DNA from: Dasyornis broadbenti
Lineage: Eukaryota > Chordata > Aves > Passeriformes > Dasyornithidae
Assembly: GCA_013397935.1 (NCBI GenBank)
Contig: VZRN01011461.1
Span: 230,318 to 294,317 of the forward strand
Length of the DNA stretch: 64,000 bases
Reading direction: 5' to 3'
Below, piece after piece: positions 34,001 to 42,500 of this stretch. Position 1 is the stretch's first letter. Each line of letters opens with the position of its first letter. The position numbers and the translations under genes were made by a program. The notes under the pieces are model-generated. The model was not told the DNA's origin. It made no database searches and worked only from the letters and a program-made list of their open reading frames with translations.

Positions 34001-37000
34001 AAGGAGGGAACAGAAAATGAGCCAGGCTAATTACAGCTCTGGCTACTGGCTGCAGGTAATGCAGGAGGAGGAAGAGTGTGTTGGGAGCATCATCTCTTGC
34101 TGGGCCTGCAGTGACATGGCTTGGGAGCAGGACAACCTCCCCACATTTTGCGGTACAGGGATCACGACAGCGTTCATTAGGTGGCTTAATTTTCCTTAAT
34201 AATGAGTCTCCATTTGAACTTCAGAGTCACAACGGTTAAAGCATTTCACCAGATCACGACGCGGCCTTTTCTAGACTGGATGGCAACAAAACAACTGGAA
34301 GTTTTCACAGGGAAAAATAAAAAACCCGGGGGATTATTTTAGCCATTGCCGGTCGGCATCAATAGACAACATTTCAGCTTAACCAGTGCACAAAACCCGA
34401 GCGCCAGAACACAACTCACACGCTAAAGCCACACGGCCATTCGTGGGGAAAGCGGCATTATGTTAGAAAGTGCAATTTTTCTTTCTTTCTCTCTCTCTTT
34501 TTTTTTTTTTTTTAATTCTCCCCAGCAGCAGTCCCAGCGGAAAGAGCGACTTTTGTTCCCAGCACAGTAGCGAAAGGCTGATAATGGCCTCTAATCTATC
34601 CGGCTTCAAACACATGTTCAGCCCCGCTGTGCTGCCTTTGATGTCATTTTAACTAGATTCCCCAATGCCACCTCTGAACTTGGAACATTCCTTCGTTCAA
34701 TGTACTGTGCCAACTCAACCAGAGGAAGCAAATTCAAAGATAAGCACTTTAATTTTATCCCAACAAAACCTTATTCAATAGACGGGGGGAAAGCAAGGAA
34801 AACCAATACCATACTTTTGTTTTCCTTTTGTCAGGTAGCTTGCTTTGAGATATTTTCAATAGATAGAGAAATAATATATATATATATATATATAAATTAA
34901 ACTTTTTTACAGCACATCTACTTCTAAAATGAAACTTTCCCAAACTGTTTTTCCTTGTTTCATCACGTGATTTTCTTTAGCACCAGAAAGACCAGCGCTG
35001 AACTGCAATGAGCGAAGAGGAGTATTTCTGTTGTTTATTTAATGATAATGCAATGAGTTTACTGTCGGGCAAATGTGGAGGCTTCCTCCTCTCTGCAAAG
35101 TGACCTGCAACAGCCTCTGGTGAGCAGTGGTTTGGCTGTGGCTCTGCAGTTGGACTCTTCTAACAAGAGGTGTCTTTGCTCCTCTGTAGACAGGCTTCAA
35201 ACCCAACCATTATGCCTAACACATTGGAAATCATCACTTGGGATCTTTTAAATTAAAAAGCTGCTAAACCTGTTTAAATATAAGAAAACTCAGGGTAATT
35301 CTGGACCACTAGCCTTAGGAAAGACAGGAAACAAATCCACAGCCAAACTGGTATTTTCTACCAATTATTCTTCTCAAAGCACCTTTGTCACAAGCAGCAC
35401 CACAGGAAAATCAGCAGGCATTTTTGTTAAAGGCCCCGTCATCCAAGGAATAGCATTTAATCTGTAAGACTTTTAAAGGAATAACCATTGTCCTACACCT
35501 CTTTGCTCTGGGGCTATCCCTACTCTGGAGCCGGTTTGACTGGAACTGGAGAAGAAGGAGCATCCCTCCAGCCAAGCCCAGGGCCCAAGCGCCTGGGGGA
35601 AGGCAAAGCTGTCTCCCGACTAAGATAAGCCAGGACACATGATAAGACCCAGAGGAAGGACTATTGTTCAGCTGGAGCACAACACTGGGCTAAAGAGGAG
35701 ACATTACTTCTTGTTTACCCATGTAAGCCTTGCAGAAATCAAGATAGATATGGACCTAACTGTGTTTCTGCATCTGAATTGGAACATCACATGGCGATTT
35801 AATGGTTTCAGCTGCTGCCTGCTGCATTCTTACCTACAGTTGCCTTAACTCGCCTCAAGCATCGCTGTTGTGAAAACCCCTCCCACCCGCAGGCTTGCCT
35901 CCTCCACTTGCGAAGATGCTATCCCCAAGAAGCGTTATCTGAGACAGCAAGAGCAGTTTAGGACTGTGCTGGAAATGCTGCTGCAAGCCTGGGGCAGGCT
36001 CTGAGCAGCCCACGGGGGAAGTAGAGCCCCAAATTCCTGACTCTCTGACCCAAAACACTGACCCTCCACCAAACATCAGCGATGAGCAACTCAGCCCCAC
36101 CTGCAGCCATGGCATTGCTGGGCCAGCACTCGCCAGAGCCTCTCACCGTGTCCTCCCCAGACCTTGCCTCCACACAAACCAGCTAAAACAACACAGCTGC
36201 CCTGCTGATTATAAAAACAGGTTTCAGCAGAGAGGACCGGAGCTGTTTTGCCTAGAAGGGCAAAGGAATTCCTATGACACAGGAAGGCTGAAAAATAATC
36301 AGTGGAGCGCAGGCATTTAAGAGCAATGTTTTTTAAGCCATGCAAAAAGCAAACTACTCCAACAACAGGGACTGATAACACACTCGTTATATAAATTCAA
36401 GCTATTACAATAATATTTACCAGTGCTTGGAAAGACATCCTGTTGAAAGCCGGCCTTTTAGGTAAGTGTGCTTGTAACATCACAGTTTTACAATCCGCTT
36501 GGTGAGCTGGCTGCTCCAAACAATCACCCCAGCTCAGCAGCTGAGACAGGCAGAGCATCACTGAGGTCTTTCCTAGAGGCTTTGCATGCAGCTACCTCCA
36601 AACCCTGTGTTGTTGGGATCAATCCAACATCAGAGTTTGGAAGGGAGCTGGTGCACTGGAGCACTGTAAATGCTCCGCACCTGCCTTCTCCACCGGCCTG
36701 AGCCGGCCAGCACTGAAGAGCACACCTTGCTCTCCTGGTTTATTAACATTCCTCAATTAGCCAGTGTTTGCATCTCAATTGTCCAGACACATTTTCCTCT
36801 CCTGGAGGGTCTGATGGTGGTTGGTGCCTTGGATCACACCCCGTTCACGTGCTGCTTTGGAGCAGAAGCCAGATTTCTTCATTATTGAGCATGACTGCTG
36901 TGTGTAAACAGCACACAGAGGGAAGAACCTCGCTCATCAGCAAACATGGCTTTTATTGCCATTTTCCTCAGAGGAGGCCTAAATTCAAAGCACTGAGACA

Positions 37001-39595
37001 TGTAAGTCTTGTCAAGCAGCAGGAGTCCCTTCTTTAACTTCATCTGGTTGTTCTTCATTTTTGCTGCCTTGAGCAATTCTGCAAAAATTCCTTTGAAACT
37101 CGGGAGGCAGATAGGTTCAGCAGTGCCATGTAAAAACCGAGCAAAATCTGGTGCTGGAGTTTTAAAGCAGGTAATGAAGAGCGAGTGCTGAAAACAGACA
37201 GAATCTTTGTGTGACAAAGGTCAAGGCTGTACATCCAGAATCCCAATTTGGGATTCTGCATGCATCCAGTTTGAGAGGCATAGAAAGAAATGTTTACCCT
37301 TATGAAGTTCAAAACTTACTTAAAATGAACCACTAGGATTGGGTTAGTTATTAGCAGAAGGCAGTGCACACATTGGTGGTAGTTAAAGTCCTAGAAGTGG
37401 CCCATGGTGGGCATAGGAAGGATAAAATACCTATAGGAAAAAGGGGCAGAGGATGGCCAATAAGAAATTATTCTGCCTGTGAAAGAAACAAACTGTGGCT
37501 TGTGAAATAAAAAATAGGAGGGTGAAGAACTCTGGCATAAATGATCACAACTTATCATAGGTATAACCATCAGTGCAGCCCCATGAGCCCGCTGGACCAG
37601 TGGGAAAGGAAGTGCTAGAAGCTAATTAATTTTGAAGAGTTCTTACATCTGTCTCTCCTGATAACAAGAAGTTATACGACTCCTGCTAGCTTCAGAGCAC
37701 TCCTCCATATAAATTGATGAATATGAAGAATTGCAGAAGGATGTGGCAGAGCAGCTGGATTTGTATCAAATGGAGTCTTTAATTAGCAGTCATCTACAGA
37801 GTTCTGTCCCGGGGGCATCCTCCTCCTCTCAGGCCCCTTTGGCCATGGTCTACCTCCTCCATTTTACAACATGACGTGGATAATGTGCGAGGAGTTAGTG
37901 TCAGGGTGCAGAATGGACTCACAGCTGCTCCTCCATGGCCCCAAGCCTCTGTGGAGCCAGAGATGAGCAAGCTGCTGGCTCAGGCAGGGTGACCACCACA
38001 GACACAGAAACGCCCTGCCCACATTGCGCACTCCCTATCTCACTGTATGAACTGAGGGCAGGTGGGGAACTGTGGCAGCACCCATTAACAGCATCCATGG
38101 CACAGGCTGGAAAGTTTCTCCAACAAGGTCTGACAGCTCCTGACACTCACAGTGACACTAAACGAGCCTCTTGGAGGACTCTGTGTTTACAGCACTGCCA
38201 TTAATAAAATCCTCTCCTAATTCTGTAAACCTGTCATCTCTCGCCTGAAGAATCAAAGAGTTTCTACTCTACAGAAAGACACTTTGCATTTGCACTACTA
38301 AAACCCAGACCAAACAGTGAATATTTTCCCCCAAATACTTTTTTCTCTATCAGACAGAGATGCAGTCACAACAAAATCTCATAAACCCTTTTTTCTTCCT
38401 TTGCAGATCATCTTTAAGGAAGGCATCTCATGGGTGAGACACAGGGTGCTGTCATGAGGGACAGAAAGAGAAAAATATATTGGCTGGGGCTTACCAGCGC
38501 TGCATTAAAGTGCAACGGTCACCAGACAAACTAGAACTGGTCAGTCACCAGCCCTACTGCAGAGACATCACAGATTGAGCTGTTACTCCATCTGGACTGC
38601 TGTGTCCAGTTCTGGGCTCCTCAGGACAAGAGAGACAGAGTTCCTGGAGCGAGTCCAGTGGAGGGCAATGAAAGGACTGATGCATCTCTCTTATGAGGAC
38701 AGGCTGAGGGAAGTGGTCCTGTTTAGCCTCAAGAAGAGATGGCTGAGAAGGGACCTCATCAATGTCCATCAATATCTGCAGGGAGGTTTCAGAGGATGGA
38801 CCAGGCTCTGCTCTCTGGTGCCCAGCAACAGGACAAGAGGCAATGGGCAGAAACTGATGTCCAGGAAGTTCCACCTGAACATGAGGAAGAACTTATTTTC
38901 TGTGCAGTGACTGCGCACTGGAACAGAGGTCAGAGAGGGTGTGGAGTCTCCCTCACTGGAGATATCCCAGAAACATCTGGACACAATTCTGTGGAATCTG
39001 CTCTAGGATGACCCTGTTGTGGTCTCTTCTAACCTGACCCATTCTGTGATTCAGTGAGTTTGGCAGCATAAAACCTCAAGAGAAGTACCCAGGTAAGTAG
39101 AAAGCTCTGTCTAACATTCAGAACATAATGTATCTCAAATCAGTTACTACAAAGCCATCCAACATCACCAATCCTTGAACCTGGTTTAAGAAACATTGCA
39201 GAAACTCTGACTGAGCACCATTTATTACAGTTCACTCAAAGTATTTTTGTTGCAAATGTTCCCAAGACTGGCAAGGCTGAGTAGCCTGCACAGGGACAAA
39301 ACAACTGAAAAGAAAGTGAGAATGATCATGACTGCAGTCCATTCAGACATTGCCCCCAACCCCAGCTGTGGTAAAGCCTCTCTCCCAGAACAACCCAACA
39401 GCAGCACTGCTGAAGACACAAACATGTGACTGTGCCCCCACTGGAGTTACTTACACACTGCTGTCTGTCAGCGACATGGTGTCAGCGTCGCTGGACATGC
39501 TCTGCTGCTCGCTGTCATTGGCACTGGTAGCTGGTGCCAAAGCATAGCCCGTGTTGACATAGTAGGGGTTAACAGGCTCTCTCCATGACCCATGC
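9968..39595 (-). CDS. AXIN1: Axin-1, Wnt destruction-complex scaffold; exons 3 to last, 5' part outside window
   Basis: Axin-1 is the cytoplasmic scaffold that brings GSK3, CK1, APC and beta-catenin together so that beta-catenin is phosphorylated and degraded. Its DIX domain polymerises with Dishevelled. In transcription order the exons are 39595-39455, 32354-32258, 24774-24637, 19518-18965, 17223-17047, 16459-16214, 11049-10879 and 10094-9968. They sum to 1651 nt with matching codon phase at every junction. The segments in order are: a Ser/Asp-rich linker, the GSK3-binding helix, the beta-catenin helix and His-rich tract, a linker, a charged coiled coil, and DIX. The start-codon exon with the tankyrase-binding motif and RGS domain is not present up to 64000. 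The 36-residue cassette exon known in mammals between KQR and the DIX exon was not found. Exon numbering follows human. Confidence 0.96.
10095..10878 (-). other. AXIN1 last intron (784 bp)
   Basis: It has a GTAAGG donor and a TTTATTCAG acceptor. I see no repeat or extra exon. Confidence 0.8.
10879..11049 (-). CDS. AXIN1: AXIN1 exon with start of DIX domain
   Basis: This exon encodes RLKPQKRPGSGASQPCEN and then the DIX start IVVAYYFCGEPIPYRTLV, KGRVVTLGQFKELLTKKGNY. The donor is GTAAGG. The acceptor reads CACAGCAG, a tandem NAGNAG: use of the first AG gives Ser-Arg-Leu, and use of the second (exon start 11046) gives Arg-Leu. Both keep the frame. Confidence 0.96.
11050..16213 (-). other. AXIN1 intron of 5.2 kb; cassette exon expected but not seen
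   Basis: In mammals a 108-nt alternatively spliced exon lies at this place. I scanned for its YVQEVM, VRPAC and SDMELSE codons on the minus strand and did not find it. The intron holds a decayed CR1 reverse-transcriptase fragment (about 12930-13420) and two possible ancient repeat copies (about 11920-11965 and 15550-15634). The rest looks unique. Confidence 0.65.
12930..13420 (-). mobile_element. CR1 LINE fragment (ORF2 reverse transcriptase), decayed
   Basis: The minus strand encodes typical CR1 ORF2 phrases in order: AEVLSGFFALVFTSE, then VHKSMGPDEIHP, PLSVIFKKSWQS, VPTDWERENTSP and, in another frame, RPVSLPSVPGKI. An internal stop follows GENHV and a frameshift follows FQKEKK, so this copy is dead. 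Ends are approximate. Confidence 0.88.
16214..16459 (-). CDS. AXIN1: AXIN1 exon with charged coiled-coil segment
   Basis: This 246-nt exon encodes [57 protein letters not shown] and LEEEEKRAGKLPLKQ, ending in a split AG codon. The Glu/Arg-rich stretch is predicted coiled coil. The donor is GTGTGA, weaker than the consensus, at the exon that borders the alternative cassette in mammals. Confidence 0.96.
16460..17046 (-). other. AXIN1 intron (587 bp)
   Basis: It has a GTAAGG donor and a TGTGTGCAG acceptor. No extra feature seen. Confidence 0.8.
17047..17223 (-). CDS. AXIN1: AXIN1 linker exon
   Basis: This exon encodes SGKASLLSKRNVKKTDSGKS, then SPEDVEKNQKILQWIIEGEK and EISRHKKTNHG. The conserved EKNQKI.QWI.EGEKEISRH block identifies it. 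Codon phase is split at both ends (AG|T and GG|C). The donor is GTAAGG and the acceptor is TTCTTGCAG. Confidence 0.95.
17224..18964 (-). other. AXIN1 intron (1.7 kb)
   Basis: Unique-looking sequence with no recognised repeat or exon. The donor at its right end is GTGAGT. Confidence 0.75.
18965..19518 (-). CDS. AXIN1: AXIN1 large exon with beta-catenin-binding helix and His-rich tract
   Basis: This 554-nt exon codes 184 residues. It starts EEEGEDADISSG. Residues 49-62 of the exon (19333-19374) are ENPESILDEHVQRV, the helix that binds the armadillo repeats of beta-catenin. A Ser-Pro-rich region follows (SPGPGRHSPKPRSPE), a set of possible proline-directed or GSK3/CK1 phosphosites. Residues 119-131 are a His-rich tract, then KPKEQIEAEATQRVQNSFAW. 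The acceptor is TTCTTGCAG and the donor is GTGAGT. Confidence 0.97.
19597..19745 (-). mobile_element. CR1 LINE 3'-end fragment
   Basis: The plus strand reads like the reverse complement of the CR1 tail: GATCTTGAAAACCT, then GGAGATCCACCACCCCTCTGG and AGGAAATTCCTAATG. The copy is diverged and truncated. Ends are approximate. Confidence 0.65.
21640..21950. repeat. Minisatellite, ~22-bp unit, about 14 imperfect copies
   Basis: Units are variants of CTGGGCAAGGCCTGGCAGTGAG. Near the right end, the unit AGCTGGGCAGTGATGTTGGC recurs at 22-bp spacing in adjacent copies. The array keeps the minus strand open, giving a repeating Pro/Cys/His peptide, which I regard as non-coding. Confidence 0.85.
23217..23247. 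repeat. GGA/GAA purine microsatellite
   Basis: Runs of GGA then GAA triplets in an AXIN1 intron. Confidence 0.8.
24637..24774 (-). CDS. AXIN1: AXIN1 exon with GSK3-binding helix
   Basis: This 138-nt exon (46 codons, in phase at both ends) starts RTYRMPKDIH. VEPEKFAAELINRLEEVQ (24685-24744 region) is the helix that docks on GSK3. EAEEKLEERLKRVRA follows. The last residue before the junction is Ala (GCG) where human has Met. The donor GTCAGT departs from GTRAGT. Confidence 0.96.
24775..32257 (-). other. AXIN1 intron (7.5 kb)
   Basis: Mostly unique AT-richer sequence. A CpG-dense stretch lies at 29830-30545, and TAATGA-type homeodomain cores cluster near 26750-26775. A CAA-rich run is at 31090-31118. 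No exon or clear transposon was recognised. Confidence 0.7.
29830..30545. promoter_or_regulatory. CpG-dense intronic block, candidate regulatory element
   Basis: I count 18 CpGs in about 715 bp, in sequence that is not GC-rich overall; neighbouring intron has far fewer. The right part contains GATTGATAAGC and CAGTAATTGGC, which look like homeodomain-type sites. Function is inference. Confidence 0.3.
32258..32354 (-). CDS. AXIN1: AXIN1 exon, linker before GSK3-binding region
   Basis: This 97-nt exon encodes DGIPPYRLRKQHRREMQESA and then KANGRVPLPHIP. It matches the conserved linker in human axin-1 with few changes. One base completes the Val codon of the previous exon. The donor is GTAAGT. 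Confidence 0.96.
34150..34630. promoter_or_regulatory. CpG-rich intronic block, candidate enhancer or alternative promoter
   Basis: I count 21 CpGs between 34151 and 34626, while the following 600 bp has about 6, despite a moderate GC level. The left edge has TAAT-type cores (CTTAATTTTCCTTAATAATG). Retention of CpGs suggests an unmethylated region. Function is inferred, not shown. Confidence 0.35.
34477..34513. repeat. Pyrimidine (CT then T) tract
   Basis: A run of TTTCTTTCTTTCTCTCTC followed by about 17 T. Confidence 0.9.
34874..34894. repeat. (AT)n microsatellite
   Basis: About ten AT dinucleotides in a row. Confidence 0.9.
38560..39060 (+). mobile_element. CR1 LINE 3' end, ~500 bp
   Basis: Near-continuous match to the CR1 tail in forward orientation. 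It runs from CCAGTTCTGGGCTCCTCAG through GAGAGGAC-type words, CAGGAAGTTCCACCTGAACA, TGTGGAGTCTCC and CTGCTCTAGGATGACCCTG to the terminal ATTCTGTGATTCAGTGA. The RT-coding part is mostly absent; this is a typical 5'-truncated bird CR1. Confidence 0.92.
39455..39595 (-). CDS. AXIN1: AXIN1 exon 3, first AXIN1 exon in the window
   Basis: This 141-nt exon encodes HGSWREPVNPYYVNTGYALA, then PATSANDSEQQSMSSDADTM and SLTDSSV. It follows the RGS-domain exon in human axin-1. Both ends split codons (one base at the start, GT at the end). The acceptor is TTCTCTCACAG and the donor is GTAAGT. Confidence 0.96.
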
Positions 39596-42500
39596 CTGTG
39601 AGAGAAAAAAGAGAGTCAAATTAGAAGGACACAACATTGACCATACTCTGCATCAGCAGGAGGAAGGACTCTGCTGGAGCCCCAGCCTCAGTGACAGGCT
39701 ACAGAATAAGCTGTGTTCACAATAAGTTGTGCTTACAGAGCCATGAACAATTTGACTCATAACTGGAAGAAGGGAATTCATGGAGTAATGAAGATGATGC
39801 CGTTAAATATAAAAAAGGGAGAGAACAAGACTGTATAGCAGTCCAGTTTCCACCAGGTTTTATAGAGCTCATGGCTAGCTCCTTAGCATTGTCATTCTAT
39901 GAGCATCTAAAAGCAATACCTAGAGAGTAAGACAGGGGTTTTCTTTGTCCAAGTAGGCTTCTGCTCTTCCAACAGGAAGGGATGTCTAGCACAGTTCACT
40001 CATTCTATGATTACTTTAACATCCCTCTTTACTCCAACATGTTTGCTGAGGGAGGGAGGTGAAGCAAGGAAATAACACAGTACCTAAAACCGACCTCCAA
40101 TGTCGCACTGAGGTACATCAGCCACTTGCAAATTCCACCAGGAAGGACCATCTAATCACACCGGCTTTTCCAGTGGACAATCTGCTCATGGATCTATGGA
40201 GGCTGGTTTGTACACAACACATACCTTGTTATTCAACTACACATGCAGGCCAGCCTCCTCCTCTTCAGCAAAACATCAGGAGGGGAGGCTGCCTGCGTCA
40301 GCTAACCCGGGAAGTGAGTTCCTTGCTCAGGAGGAGACCTGCAGTGATGGTGAAGCAGCCTGTGAACCAAGCAGGCAAGGATTCCTTCACACTGACTCTG
40401 CCACCAGCATAGAAAAGCCACTGCTGCCAATGTGCCTCCAGCTCTGCCACCCTGCAGGACAGACAGGCCATGCAGGCATCTTGTTCTCACTGCAAGTAAT
40501 TTTGCAATTTGCCAGAAGGAGGAACAAGCTGAAACATTCACACCAACCAAACAGCACTTAATCCCCTGCTCACCCTGCCTGCCCCTCTGCATGAAGAGCA
40601 GCATTTTTAAGATATCTTGAAGTTGATGAGTTCCTGGGTTTTCCAAGCTCTGAAAATCAGAGTCCTGTTGTGGTTCTGATCACAAAGCTCATCAGCATCA
40701 TCTTTTACACCTGGCTGATGTGGTTTGCAATGGGCCCTGAGCAGACATCTCCATGGAGGTCACATCGTGCAATGTGTGCTCCCCTGTTCGGCCAAGAAAA
40801 GTGTTTCTGGCTCTACTGCAGTGGTTAAAGTCCTACAGACAACAGATACCAGTCCCTGCCTTGATGAGTTTACATTAGATAAAACAAGGAAAACCATGAG
40901 AAACACACAGATGGAGGGACCAGAGGTGAGGAAGACAGCAGCAAAGGGAAAAGCTGGGAGTTTGTTTATATTTGTATGGAGTACAAACGCAGGACAGGCA
41001 CTACACCAACTGGGACTGGCAGAAGGTCCATTTAAGACAGAGGTTTTCGGATGCTGCTATGGAAAATATGGCACATGGTGTACCAGGATGGAAGCATTAC
41101 CAAAGTATTTTAAAACTTGAACTGGACAGGGCTGGAGCCTTCAGCTAATGCACTGCTCACTCAGCTCCTATTCATCTGCCCTTTGGGTCCTCAACACACA
41201 ACTTATTTTCCTTGTAATTCAAGGGGTCATGGATATTCACTGGTCACTAGGAAAAATCATATTGTTTCAGGTCCATTATGAAACAAATTACTTTTTTATG
41301 AAACAAATTCAGGTCAGTTAGAAACAAATTACTCTCCTACTGTCACAAAGAGTAAACTAATATTGTGTGTGCCACAAACCAACCAAGGTATTTCTTCTCG
41401 TGTGATGAAGCTCAGTATAGCAGAATGGTGCAAAGAGCATTCAAAACTGAGCCAGCTGAGGCTTTTCATGGCTGCTTGGCAGAAGGGAGCCTTGTGAGGT
41501 TTCTCCACGCTCAGCCCCAACACAGAGTCAGTTGGGGATGAGCACTGAGGGAGCCTTGGGATGGTGAATCACCACAGACACCTTCTAGCATGCAAACTTC
41601 CTGTTGGTCCTTGAAGATGTGCACTGGAGCAAATTTATTTCTATATTCCATCAGATTTCAGAACAGCTTTCTAGGGCAAGTACTGGAAATAATTTGAACA
41701 AGTTCACCCTAAAAAGCAAGGGATAATAAGTGAAAACCTTACCAGCCCCCTTCAGCCGTTCTCCCTGTGCAGAACGGTCAGTTCTGAACATTAAAGGAGC
41801 GCTGTGCAGTGCAACCCTCCTGTCAAATCTGACATGACAGCGGCATGATGGAGGCTGAGACAACCTCTTAAATTGAGGCAGGAATGATGGATAGCTCAGG
41901 CCTTCCCTGAGGGCAAAGAGAAGGATGATTTTTGGACAACCCAATTAAAATACAGCACTAACTTCTAGTGGACCTTTTTGCAGGACTGTCTGGATGAGGC
42001 ATGGATTATTCTGGCAGTATATTAAGAAAGCACTCAGATATACAGAATAAAATGCACAGGGCAATCCATTTCTCCTTTGTATCTGCTGATACAAAGAGCC
42101 ACAGAGAGCACCTGAAGAGGTCCTTGGGTGTGGAACTGTGATGGCTGAAGGCACCAAGAGTGAGCAGATGGGTCCTGGGTGGTCCCTGGCACCTCTGGAG
42201 GAGTTGGGATGCCTGGGCTCTCCCACAACACTCCCCAGCTGTGGTCTTCCCGCTGAGGATGCAGGTTTGGTCACAATTGTTGTATTTAGCTAAAATTACA
42301 CACTTAAGCATGTATACAACAGGGATTACTTCCATTTTAGCTCTGCCTCTAATACATCAATGCAAATGTAAACTTTTGGTAAGCGTAAGGAGATGGAAAG
42401 GGTATAGGATTTCAAAGCAATCATAACAGGTTACATTACTTTTGAGGAATCCATCTGTATTCAATCCTTCTCCTAATGTTCCCTTTCCCTGACAACTCTC

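Larger units (their letters stand above)
32355..39454 (-). other. AXIN1 intron (7.1 kb)
   Basis: Contains a CpG-rich element at 34150-34630, a pyrimidine run (34477-34513), an AT dinucleotide run (34874-34894) and a CR1 3'-end copy (38560-39060) that sits about 400 bp from the next exon. No other gene is recognised. Confidence 0.75.

Noticed and set aside
39980..40010. CATTCTATGATT as a CR1 3' terminus
   Set aside because: The sequence before it does not resemble a CR1 tail, so the short match is not enough.
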